Origin: Albugo candida
Taxonomy: Eukaryota > Oomycota > Peronosporomycetes > Albuginales > Albuginaceae
Length of the DNA stretch: 64,000 nt
NCBI GenBank assembly: GCA_905220665.1
Contig: CAJNAR010000153.1
Span: 62,001 to 126,000, forward strand
Direction: 5' to 3'
Both the position numbers and the translations under genes were made by a program. The notes under the pieces were generated by a model, which was not told the origin of the DNA, ran no database searches, and saw nothing but the letters and a program-made list of their open reading frames with translations. Below, piece after piece: positions 36,301 to 45,519 of this stretch; the stretch's first letter is position 1; each line of letters opens with the position of its first letter.

Positions 36301-37639
36301 AAGAGTAAGATGGAACACTGGTTCCCGCAAACGAAAAAGGTTTGATGACTTTGCTCCCATTTCGATCAATTTTAGGAGCCTGATTCTCAATTCGTTTCCG
36401 AGTCTTTGCTGGTACAAGCGCTGTAGTCTTACTCTCCAAAGGTATCTCTGGTGACGCTTCTGACGCCTGCGACTTGGAATCCATAAGTGCCTCAAGAGAT
36501 GAAAGCCGTACGCTGGGCTGCTCCAAATTCAACATTGCCAATTCTTGTTGCAGCTGAAGTAGCTGATTCGTAGCTATTGACCATTCTTTGGATTTGTTTT
36601 GCAACAGCTTAGCTTTCAAATGTAATTCACCACGTAATTTAGCATTTTCCGCAATCAAATTCGCTTGTTCTTGAAGCATTTTGCTTTGTTGGGCTTCATA
36701 GATCTCTCTCATACTTTTCAGCTGCTGATCCTTTGCAAATGACAGATCGTTGAATCGTCGATGACTTTGCTTACGCATGAGAATGCTTACGACTCCTTCA
36801 TCTAAGTTCTCGATTCCCTTGATTTTATGAATGACATACTCTCGATAGTATGGTAATGCGCAGAAGGGATTCCCAGCAAACGAACAATTCGACAGATTCC
36901 CAAGTTCCGAGAGAATGTTAATTTCTTTGAGTATACCCAAATTATTTCCACAAATGTTAAAAGTCTCCAAACGTGTGAGCTGAGCAATTTTTTTGGGTAT
37001 GTGCTGAATAAAGTTACCGCTTACGTTTAAATGGCGAAGATTTGTCAATCTGAAAAGAGAATCGTCGATTTCTCTCAGTTGATTTCTCGCAAATATCAGT
37101 GTCTCGAGCATCTTCAGCGCTTCCAGGCCAAATGTCTTATGGATGGCGTTGTTGGAAACATCCAAATATCGCAAATTGGAGAAGTGCGAGATAGTTGCGA
37201 TAGAGCAGAGTCTTCTTCTTGTCGTTTGGTGCATCCTATCTAGACAAAGACGATCCTGCTCTAGCGGTGTCGGGTACAACTGATGAAGGTATTCATCAAT
37301 CTGTCGATCAGACGCAATATCTCCTTCCTCCTTCCAACAAATAGCCGCCTCTCTATTCTGCGTTTGATCCGAATGATTCCAATGCTTACTGTTGAAATCG
37401 TTGAATGATGTCCTTGCCATTGATGAGGGAGTTCTTACGCTTTGAATTGTTGGTTTGGCCTCCGATGGCTCTAGCAGGATAGAAGTCGTAGCCGTTGACA
37501 GTTTTGTACTAAGACGCGCACCTTGGTCATATTTCTGCTTCCGCAAACACGATTTGAGTTTGGAAGGTACATGGGGTGCTTCCGGTACATCTGCAACACT
37601 CTTTAACGTTTGTGATGCGCTTATTTTTCCTTTTGCCAT
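33380..37639 (-). CDS. Giant LRR-coiled-coil-C2 protein
   Basis: Single exon, 1419 aa. Residues about 150-280 hold four to five leucine-rich repeats of the SDS22/LRRcap kind (NLRYLDVSNNAIHKTFGLEAL, MLETLIFARNQLREI, NLRHLNVSGNFIQHIP), ending with a cap (GNPFCALPYYREYVIHKIKGIENLDE). A coiled coil follows (about 300-375). Long polar, acidic and serine-rich segments fill 380-960. Around 980-1120 a C2-like beta-sandwich is visible (LKIHLKSARNLPLNHF, SSPVWDEAFDIAVPDD, VIGEVWISLFAFL). The tail is basic. Similar LRR-plus-coil proteins are often centrosomal or axonemal, so a basal-body role is a reasonable guess. A phospholipid- or calcium-binding role for the C2 is unproven, because I do not see a full set of the acidic calcium ligands. 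Confidence 0.75.
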   Translation of the reverse strand: MAKGKISASQTLKSVADVPEAPHVPSKLKSCLRKQKYDQGARLSTKLSTATTSILLEPSEAKPTIQSVRTPSSMARTSFNDFNSKHWNHSDQTQNREAAICWKEEGDIASDRQIDEYLHQLYPTPLEQDRLCLDRMHQTTRRRLCSIATISHFSNLRYLDVSNNAIHKTFGLEALKMLETLIFARNQLREIDDSLFRLTNLRHLNVSGNFIQHIPKKIAQLTRLETFNICGNNLGILKEINILSELGNLSNCSFAGNPFCALPYYREYVIHKIKGIENLDEGVVSILMRKQSHRRFNDLSFAKDQQLKSMREIYEAQQSKMLQEQANLIAENAKLRGELHLKAKLLQNKSKEWSIATNQLLQLQQELAMLNLEQPSVRLSSLEALMDSKSQASEASPEIPLESKTTALVPAKTRKRIENQAPKIDRNGSKVIKPFSFAGTSVPSYSFQVGGFNLLRLTTKRKLSVRDIEKQQSQKHAGSRATDLEMEFITLKKNEIQNEKNTVESMEAADAQTSFSVLKMDHNSPGMTSLLQSEEQKEDVEIDQEKSNNSVVKPNGKVYSYSPEENVSDINWSLRGSQNSILEEENEESLSNSSVAGLETVQARSASEKEREKSACIPFDAEVCKVNTKIDDVSAEMYDTNDGPTGCEHLQKDMVSQESLVNPSEKPREMEEVQERFSNKRYFKESNVAKALDLQSDHRIVMKGQVECFPETYCRSVSSTIGDRYGTALLAEANKAIFRASLLAKESSFDPHGEAIPCIKWDEQEIGLLRSRDTIEMDGRKLLKSPDFLALKNSLKHHITNDILDEIKFEISQWVQNDFRPKWTLAPETKVIPHFQTMNNCERRASWGNSSSSTRTTHLSTDRPACAFVEEPNDSPVDATFSEPQAKRSSPSAGEETDCNLKEHTEYEAKYRYIVNSGYNHHYRCGDVHRIHRFVKWLQTLQNAESVDPTSCSDADSSGAHLKIHLKSARNLPLNHFEAKNGDTRVTVEIADVFDIARRKLKAAADDSNKIEYQSSMKRSSSPVWDEAFDIAVPDDLQSFLHVCILHDCEVTQEKVIGEVWISLFAFLHQNQITEWFLIESPNRNDRESKGTIQNDSAICLSLQLFHSKIDRLRHAFDDAVDTFIKAGNELPEFIRANSSANETERSEDKREKVDEIRIAWNDLEPSWVLEDPFGIDLRLDDDICCPVLSTKTRSARKLSISTTVAQSNRKLESVEITENSRGENPSVRQKAVKQPNSAVAFELSMECLESSAKSDVGKLSNEYTTASTTLHVEDACDGKLRDTERSQCEATKNFPSRSNNRISKERGKSTQCFDEYSLYHPSHMMAALYVLETPKCARKNPFGTSAMRIPPNRMNASNSKQNIKQPQRRTGNLDIFKRPNVPRRRPSTTGIPERYIGLDNQTSERLKRMFGRMNNQVP

Positions 37640-37837
37640 AAGAATTCAAAGCGTTAACGCAGCATTTTACGTCTGACGACAACAGTGCCGAAATTCTATC
37701 GTTACGCATCAGAAAACTCCCGTGACGGACACTTGAACGCACAATGTAACGGCTGAGGTTTGCGCTCAATACACGAAGCGTCACTGATGCTTCCAGGCTT
37801 GCATGCGACACATTGGACGCTCTTTAGACACTAAGAC
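37640..37837. promoter_or_regulatory. Short divergent promoter, LRR-C2 / TIGR01589-like gene
   Basis: A gap of 198 bp separates two divergent start codons, so regulatory sites for both genes are expected here. I could not pick out a specific motif. Confidence 0.4.
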
Positions 37838-39225
37838 ATGCTTTCTCCTTTCAGACAGGCGGTAGAAACGAGAGTTGACATGGACAGTCAAAAGCCAAAG
37901 AAGGACGAGGAACATCAATCGAGATGCGTCTCTCACATATGTGAGCTTACTACCGAGAAGGACGACGTCGACAAGGTCCCCGAACACGGAGCGGATGATA
38001 TGCAAGTGAAGAAAGAGGACGTCGTGACCAACGATGAGAGTGAGGACATGCAAGAAATGGAGAAAGTATCTGATTTTGTCAAAGCTTCTGTACCATTTGA
38101 GACTGAGGAAGAAGCGCTCGATTTATTTTCCAATTCCTCTTCGCCACATTCAGAAAGCACAAGATCAGTAGAAGAATATCAGAAGAATAACGATCAGTAT
38201 CGAAATACGATTCAGTTGGAACGTCAGACACAAGTTCCTAGCTCCTCATCAAGTCATACCGACCTACAATCTAATGATAGTTGCTCGCAACACCCCGAAG
38301 GATCTCTTGACAGCGGTAACACAAATCAAGAGGTATACAATCGACCTGATACTTCTGTTCCAATTCCACCATCTACGATCGATGACAATGGATCGTATTC
38401 CTGTGAGGAAGCGGACAGGCTGACAACGAAATCCGATGAAAGTGCCGAGATAATGAGTGAAAAACAAGGCTTCTCTTGGAACGAGATACTGCTAGTTCAA
38501 AATCTGATAGAGAGGTGCTTGCAACAACATCTTAGCAAGGTGATTCATATTTTACCATCGATCAATGCTCAACAAAACTCTTTTCTCTCAGGATGAGATC
38601 ATTTATACATTGCAGGCGCAGGCAAAGGTGGATCCCCAATTTACTCATATCGTCTGGCAGAAATTGGAAGAGCAAAACGAGAGCTTTTTCAGGGCGTACA
38701 CGATACAATCGCAGCTGAGAGAGCAAATAGCTGCGTTCAACTATCTTGTACGATGCTGAATGGGTCCCCTGCCTATCGTGCGTGTTGATATCGATTTTGG
38801 ACAGGTGTATCAGCAAAAGGAATTGATGAGGAGGACAAACGATTCTCACAGCGGAGGACAATATGAACTCAATGTGAGTGGTCGATTGATACGTCATCGA
38901 AGGATGCTTATTGATTATTTTCCAGGGAATGTCGAATCTTTCCTTCCAACACTACCAGCCTTACCTCAATGCAAAACATTTGTATAGCGGCGTAGGCACA
39001 CACCCACAACAACAGTCCTCTTACCTTACCAGCCCCACAGAAATGGATTTCAATGCCGACTTCATGACGGGTAAGTTGGTATCAACGCAACCCAGTCAAT
39101 CGGTAGCGTTCTCAGCTCCGAACCCGTCGTATGAATACACGCAGTCTTTCATGTCACCACCTCCAGCCTTACCTTATGCGTCTCCAATCAAAACAGAATT
39201 GGACACGCATGCGTTTTTTACGTGA
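37838..39225 (+). CDS. Protein with plant-type TIGR01589-like domain
   Basis: Exons 37838-38539, 38592-38747, 38805-38873 and 38926-39225 (408 aa); introns 52, 57 and 52 nt, all phase 0. Residues 1-210 are acidic and serine-rich. The conserved core spans the first intron: LVQNLIERCLQQHLSK joins DEIIYTLQAQAKVDPQFTHIVWQKLEEQN and then FFRAYTIQSQLREQIAAFNYLV. This matches the roughly 60-residue domain known mainly from plants as TIGR01589 (A_thal_3526), whose function is unknown. The C-terminus is rich in Pro, Ser, Gln and Tyr, like an activation-type tail. A transcription-related role is possible but only inferred. An internal ATG (MDSQK) is an alternative start. The stop is 49 bp from the convergent LRR gene. 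Confidence 0.82.
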
Positions 39226-39274
39226 GATAATTACCGCAGCCGCACAGCACAAATGTATTGTTTTTATGATATCC

Positions 39275-40310
39275 TCATTCGTCTTCCTCTCGAATTCCTC
39301 TGCTTGACAGCAGCTCATGACCTGGCGCAATCAAATGCGCTGAAAGCGCATTACCCGATAACGTCAGCTTTCTCAGCATCTTTGTGGTATGAATTGGATC
39401 AAACGGAAGTTCCCGCAGTTTGTTATTTGCTAGTAGTAAATGCCTAAGTTTTGGCAGGGTACTAATCTGCCTTGAGACCGAAACGATAGCGTTATTCTCC
39501 ATATTTAAAATTTCAAGTTGTAAACACCTTCCAAGCGTGGCTGGAACCTTATGAAGCCGGTTGTAGGACAGATAGCATTTTCGTAAGCATTGGAGCGCAT
39601 CAAAGCTCTTCGGTAGCTTGGTCAGCTGGTTGTGCTCAGCATGGAGTATCTCTAGTTTCTTCAATCGCACAAACGAGTCGGGTAGTCTCTCGAGTTGATT
39701 TTTTGGAATATCCAACTCTCGTAGATTTTCAAGTAGTCCGATCTCTTCAGGAAGAGTTATCAGCTGATTCTCATCCAGGTACAATTCCTCCAAAAGAATT
39801 AAATGGCAAATGCTTTTTGGTAGGACCTAGCACGCCATTCGAATCAGACCCCGCGGTTTCACGCTAGCGACTGACCTCAAGTTTATTTCGATGAAGACAT
39901 AAGCCCTGCAAACACGTTTGTAATCGTCCAAGGTCTTCGGGTATGCCGTGCGCTGTGAGATTATTATCTTCTAGGTACAAGCCTTCCAGATGTTCCAGCT
40001 TCCCTAGAGATTTAGGCAATGCTTCTAGTTGATTTTCACGCAAATAGAGTTCTGTGAGTTGTGTCAGGAGACTGAGCTCTTCCGGAAGCTGCTCGAGTCG
40101 ATTATTATCAGCTGCAAGCATTTTCAAATTTGCAGGAGCCATTTCCCAAAGCTCGGGTGGAATTCTTCTCAAATCTTTAGCTGAAAAATCAAGCTCCTCG
40201 ATCGTGTTCCATTGATCCACATCCTGTATCGGCTCTTCTAAACTCACATCGTACTTCTTGATAAACATTTGAACATTTTCCTCGCTCATTTCAGGCACAT
40301 CGCGAGGCAT
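39275..40310 (-). CDS. Leucine-rich repeat protein (plant-PIRL/SHOC2-like)
   Basis: Exons 40310-39876 and 39826-39275 (about 328 aa); a 49-nt intron in phase 0 joins NKLE to VLPKSICHLILLEELYLDENQL. About eleven LRRs of 23 residues follow the LxxLxLxxNxLxxLPxxL pattern typical of SHOC2/PIRL-type intracellular LRR proteins. The start is the first ATG in frame (MPRDVPEM); upstream codons are open only to a stop near 40390. The upstream neighbour, alanyl-tRNA synthetase, ends 88 bp away. There is no signal peptide or transmembrane segment, so it is probably a cytoplasmic binding scaffold. The partner is unknown. Confidence 0.82.
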
Positions 40311-40398
40311 CTCGAGACCTTTCAACTGATTTAACACTGGGAGCTTTTTATAGATGTGACTCACGTCGATCAATGGATGATGCTTTATTTATTGCTTT

Positions 40399-43300
40399 CT
40401 ACTTCACAAAGCTCTCTGCTATCGCTATTGCTTCTTCAATGTGCTCGATGGTTTTGGCTTGGCCATTCGCATTGAGAGCGCTTTTGCCACCACCTTTTCC
40501 ATTCATAGGCTTCATTGCTTCATTCACCCATTGACGTGCATCAAGTTGTTTCTTGTCAGCGTGATGCTGACTCACTTGGCAAAAAGCAGCAGTCTTGTTG
40601 GCATCATCATCCGTGCTGAAGACCATAAAGCTTCCTTCAGGAAGTACGCTGCTCATCGCCGCAAGGATTTCTCGACCAAGTTTCACGTCCGTTCCAGCTT
40701 GCATACGAGCGACTAGAAATTCTGACGATTTCTCACGAGTATCTTTGACTTGTTTGATTGCGTTCTTGATCGCATCCGCTGCCCGTAGCGCAGCTTCTTT
40801 CTTTTTGAGAGCCTTCACTCGATCCACTAGTACATCCAGCTCCTTCCTAAGCTGATCCTTGAGCGGTAGAGATATCAGAGCGACATCTAATATCGGTCGG
40901 AAAGCAGTGACATTTGCGATAAAGTCGCTGTCTTGCATCTGTTTGATGCAGTCCAACTGTTTTTGTAGCTCTTGACCACGTATTTCGGCATTTGAAGCCT
41001 CCTCACCTGTATACGCGGAAATACGACGAATGCCTTTGGCAATTGCGCTTTCTTCGTACAATATAAACTTTTTCGCTTGTTTTGTGTTCTCCAAATGCGT
41101 TCCACCACAAAACTCAACAGAGAAATTGCTCCAAGTGCTATTTTCTGGATCTTTGAGCATCTACATTGATCAATGACAGTGGATTCGATCCGATGATAGA
41201 AAGAAAGCGTACCGGATCAATGGCTTGACCGATTGAAACAAGACGCACAATGTCAGGGTACGTTTCTCCAAAGACTGCACGGAGCCCTTGAATTCTTCTC
41301 GCGTCAGTCTGAGAGACGTTTTTTGTAAACACTTGCAGTTCCTGTTTGATCGAATCTTCGCACATGTTTTCGACAGCTTGCAATTGGCTTGAAGTGAGAG
41401 GCTTGTTTGTCGTGAAATCAAAGCGCATTTTAACATCATCGACTAGGGAGCCTCGTTGATCCACATTCGTCAGAAGCACTTTACGCAATGCAAAATTCAG
41501 CACGTGGGTCATTGTATGGTTTGGAGCTATCTTTCTTCGACGTTCGTAATCCACTTGGCACGATACATCTTCGCCGACCTGAAGCGAGCCGCTTTCTAAA
41601 GTACCAGTGTGCAAGACGTACCCAGCATAAGACTCAACCGCATCGATGTTGAATCGAGTGCCAACGGGCTGATCCTTTAGCAAGCTTCCGGTATCGTAAA
41701 CTTGGCCACCTGCCTGAGCATAAAAGGATGTTTGATCCAAAATGATCCCGATTCGATCATGTTTCTGCGGCGTAACGATTGATACAAATCCACACGATGA
41801 CTCTGTCGTGGCAAAAATGGCAACCACCTTTGCATGGAGTGTCTTATTCCATTCGTACTTTGGGTCATCGTTGGTAATTGATATTCCTTGCTCCATAAGC
41901 GCATTCGTTTCTTTTGCTTCCAGAACTAATGGGCGAGTGCCATTTCCAGAACCTTTTTTCCGATCTTGTTTAGACCGCTCACTCTGAAGCTTCATTTGCT
42001 CTTCATAACCTTCGACATCAACGATCAATCCTTCTTCTTCCGCCATAATTTGTGTCAAATCGATAGGAAATCCCATAGAATCATACAAAAAGAATGCATC
42101 TTTGCCAGAAATGACGAGTGCCTTTTGATTGTCTCGTTGGTTGGCTCCTCGGACGCTTTCAACGATCTTTCTGAACTTTTCAATACCTTTGTTAAGTGTT
42201 CTTCCAAATGATTCTTCTTCTTCCAGAATTGCTTCTTCCACTTCTTTTTGCTTGGTCTTTAATTCTGGAAAGGTATTGTGCATCATATTCACAACCACTT
42301 GCACCAACTGATTCAGGAAACCTTTGGGAGCATTCAAGAATTGCTGACCGTAGCGGACAGCACGCCGCAAAATACGCCGTAATACGTATCCTCTACCATC
42401 ATTACTCGGCATGATTCCATCTGCAATGGCAAATGTCAAGGTACGAATGTGATCGGCGACAACACGATACGCCATATCTTTGTTGTTTGCATCTTCTGCC
42501 CCCAATTTCCCCTCGTACGGTTCAGCTTTCGTGATGGTTTGTATCGTTTGGAAAAGCGGAGTAAAGACATCCGTATCGTAGTTTGACGTTTTTCCTTGAA
42601 GAATAGATGCCAACCGTTCAAATCCCATCCCGGTATCAACGTGTTTATTCGGCAGCGGTACCAATTTTCCCGAGTTCTCCCGATTGTACTGGATGAATAC
42701 ATTGTTCCAAATCTCGATAACATCTGGGACGTCTGCATTCACTAACGCAGATGCATCTCGATTCCCAAGCCGATCATAATGAATTTCCGTACAAGGACCA
42801 CAAGGCCCAATATCCCCCATTTCCCAGAAATTATCCTTGCAACCAAAGGGTAGGACCCGCGATGGAGGCAAATATTTCAGCCAAATAGCACGTGTTTCCT
42901 CGTCAGGTAAAAGCTGTTGTTTTGGATCTCCACCAAAATACGTCGCATACAATCGATCTGCGTCAATTCGATAAACTTTTGTCAGCAAGTTGAACGACAT
43001 CTCAATCGTTTCTCGTTTGAAATAATCGCCAAAGCTCCAATTTCCAAGCATCTCAAAAAACGTATGGTGATAAACATCTTTACCCACATCGTCGAGATCA
43101 TTATGCTTCCCTCCTGCTCTGATACACTTTTGAGAATTAACAGCGCGATTCAGCTTGCTCATCGGATGGTTCGGGTCCACTTGGCCAAGGAAAATTGGCT
43201 TAAATTGGTTCATTCCTGCATTAATAAACAGCAAAGTTGGGTCATCCAAAGGAACGACCGGGCAAGAGGGATAAAAAGTATGAGGGTGAGAGCTATGGTT

Positions 43301-43582
43301 TTTAAAGTAGTTTATGAATGTCTCGCGAATGCGTGTAGCCGGCCATTCCTCCGATGAGGCCTCCATGTTAGAGGATGCACTGCTTGAATTAAGATGAGAT
43401 TCGTGATGTTGAGATTTTGTGGCAATATGCCTGTCAATTGCGGATTCTAAAACACTTATTTTACTTTCTCGCTCATTCAAACCCTTTTCTAAGGAATGGA
43501 TACGAGCGTGCAAATGATCGAGGGCCATTTTGTACCTCTTTGTGACGCGCCGGGATGCTGGTTGGATGAAAAGAAATCGCAT
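40399..43582 (-). CDS. AARS1: Alanyl-tRNA synthetase
   Basis: Exons 43582-41213 and 41160-40399 (1043 aa); intron 52 nt, phase 0. The catalytic domain shows RETFINYFKNHSHPHTFYPS-type motif 1, HHTFFEMLGNWSFGDYF (motif 2) and GRGYVLRRILRRAVRYG. The editing domain has the zinc-binding HTMTH, with CGGTH after the intron, and the C-Ala region follows. It charges tRNA-Ala and edits mischarged Ser and Gly. Two in-frame ATGs matter: the first at 43582 gives a basic, acid-free leader (MRFLFIQPASRRVTKRYK). The second, at 43528, starts MALDHLHARIHSLEK. The roughly 50 residues after it form a coiled coil not usual in this enzyme. Alternative starts giving mitochondrial and cytosolic forms are inferred. 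Confidence 0.95.
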
Positions 43583-44123
43583 AACAGTGTGCGCGTTACA
43601 TTATACAAGGATGCAAGAATTTCACGATTCCGTGCGCTTCCGATAAACGCGATGAAATGGATATCATCATACAGAAAAGAAGAAGGGATATATTGTATGG
43701 TTTAATGCGCATGAACTAGCAAGAGACGTGTATGAATGTAGATTAGTTCAAGTAGAAACGGAGCCGAGTCTACAGAAGTAAAGTAGGATCGATTTTACAT
43801 GAATCAATGTCGCTTTTGCAACTCATATAGTAAATGCCACCTAATGTAAAGACGTCGATATGCTATTAACTTTACGCACGTCATTCTTTGCTGATTGAGG
43901 CTGGGTATGAGTCATACATTAATGTCACTGCTTTTGTATGACACCGCAATGAGTCAAACTATTATTCATACCTCTTTTCGAGGGATATTTATGAGGTGTC
44001 ATGTGTCATATATGCAGTTGAACCCCCATTTCTCATCTTAGGGAAGATTTCTCTACATAAAACGTGGAGATTACTTGAACTGCAAGTCTTATTTCCAAAC
44101 TCGCGGTTGGTGAAGCAGACTTC
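43583..44123. promoter_or_regulatory. Divergent intergenic region, AlaRS / transglutaminase 1
   Basis: This 541-bp region serves both start codons. On the + strand, about 95-105 bp before the transglutaminase ATG (44,025-44,040), a pyrimidine-rich CCCATTTCTCATCTT-type stretch resembles the oomycete initiator plus flanking promoter region, but the match is loose. Nothing else is recognised. Confidence 0.3.
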
Positions 44124-45449
44124 ATGATTTCGTGTTGGAGACTCTTAGCTGTGATTATTGGAACACTACAGCACAACCGATTGTCAAATGGTCTTCCGAT
44201 GAATTCGTCGCCTTACTACCCATCCAGGTCACGTCGCCTTGCCGAATGTCCCGCTGCTGCAAGTGAAGGTCCTCATATTGACGTAGAAACCATCAAGCCA
44301 ACGAATCATGGATTCGATCGTCGAAACTTGGAGCCTGTCGAGGCAACAGAACTACAACATCTTGAAGAACTACTTGGGATCAAATTAGAGTACGATCTTC
44401 GAGAACTGGCTACTTTGGCGTCCAGAAATATCACCAAAATCCCATGGACTAGCAGCTACTGGCCAAACTGGAGAAATGGTATAGGACGTCGATGGAGAAA
44501 TAAAACAGTCAGTAGTGCCGCTGAAAAGTATGGACAAGCTTACAAAGTTGCAGATTTCTTCGAACAGGTGACGAAATATCGAGGTGTAAAAAGTGAACAT
44601 GTCGGTCCTCGCGTAGAATGCAGCTCCATTGACGATTGTGACGCTGCAAGTCTAGTCCAGTACGGTTGTGCGAAGCTGAAAGAAGAGACGTCTGGAATTT
44701 GTATGCTAAAATGGTATGGACTCTGTCATGCTTGGGCTGCAGCATCATTGATGGAAGATGAACCCATATGTCCTGTGACTGTAGGTAAATTGGTTTTTGA
44801 ACCACTTGATATTAAAGCTTTGCTTATACAAGCATATGATGGAGCGGTGGTGGAAACCGCATTTATTGGTCAGCGTTGTAAAACCGACAATAATGATACC
44901 GACAAATATGGTCGATATATATCAGCAGACCGACGTGACATTAACGCAGGTGCATTCTTCGTCGCTGTTGTGAACTTGATTGGGCTACATGATAGAGGTT
45001 TTATAATGGACACCGACGCAGGTCGTCCAGTCTGGAACCAGCCAGTATTTGGGTACAACATCGAAAGGTTGATTATGGTGAACCCAACAAAAGTTGCGAA
45101 GGAGTTACTGAAGGCTGAAAAATATCCTTTCAATCCAAACATGGTGAGATTGGCGTATGTTAAATTAAGGGTTTACTGGATGGGCGAACAAATAACGAAT
45201 AAACCTTCCATTTCAACAGGTCGGTATAAAAGTGCTACTAAATCATCAAAATATCATATGCTGTTAGAGCTCAGCGAGGACTTCGAGATCTTGGGAGGAG
45301 AATTTATTAAGAGTTCCTTGAGAAGACATCCTGATTTCATTTGGATCCTGAAGGGCCCCGCTCCAGACGACACGGTTACTGGTATGGGCCTTAATTTAGG
45401 TGACGTCAGAAAACTTGTGAAAAGATCTCGAGAATGTGAAAAGAAATAG
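44124..45449 (+). CDS. Secreted transglutaminase elicitor (GP42/M81 family), paralogue 1
   Basis: Single exon, 441 aa. The N-terminus (MISCWRLLAVIIG) is a likely signal peptide. The mature part matches oomycete transglutaminase-elicitor proteins (PF16683), calcium-dependent extracellular cross-linking enzymes. It shows PWTSSYWPNWRNGI, the Cys-containing KWYGLCHAWAAASLMEDEP block that holds the presumed catalytic Cys, FEPLDIKALLIQAYDG, YGRYISADRRDINAGAFF and GGEFIKSSLRRHPDFIW. Residues 303-315 (VWNQPVFGYNIER) are the position of the Pep-13 surface peptide of Phytophthora GP42, recognised by parsley and potato; the Trp and Pro reported as essential are kept. The C-terminus ends in a basic tail. 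The gene is close to NOL9 (70 bp) on the same strand and has a diverged paralogue 2.2 kb away. Confidence 0.93.
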   Translation: MISCWRLLAVIIGTLQHNRLSNGLPMNSSPYYPSRSRRLAECPAAASEGPHIDVETIKPTNHGFDRRNLEPVEATELQHLEELLGIKLEYDLRELATLASRNITKIPWTSSYWPNWRNGIGRRWRNKTVSSAAEKYGQAYKVADFFEQVTKYRGVKSEHVGPRVECSSIDDCDAASLVQYGCAKLKEETSGICMLKWYGLCHAWAAASLMEDEPICPVTVGKLVFEPLDIKALLIQAYDGAVVETAFIGQRCKTDNNDTDKYGRYISADRRDINAGAFFVAVVNLIGLHDRGFIMDTDAGRPVWNQPVFGYNIERLIMVNPTKVAKELLKAEKYPFNPNMVRLAYVKLRVYWMGEQITNKPSISTGRYKSATKSSKYHMLLELSEDFEILGGEFIKSSLRRHPDFIWILKGPAPDDTVTGMGLNLGDVRKLVKRSRECEKK

Positions 45450-45519
45450 ATCCATAGCCATACATAAGACGTCAATAATGTAAATTCGCAATCTTCTTCT
45501 TAAAAGCACAAAGCTAACG

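Noticed and set aside
33380..39793. The two LRR genes as bacterial-type or receptor LRRs.
   Set aside because: Neither has a signal peptide or membrane span; both follow intracellular LRR patterns.
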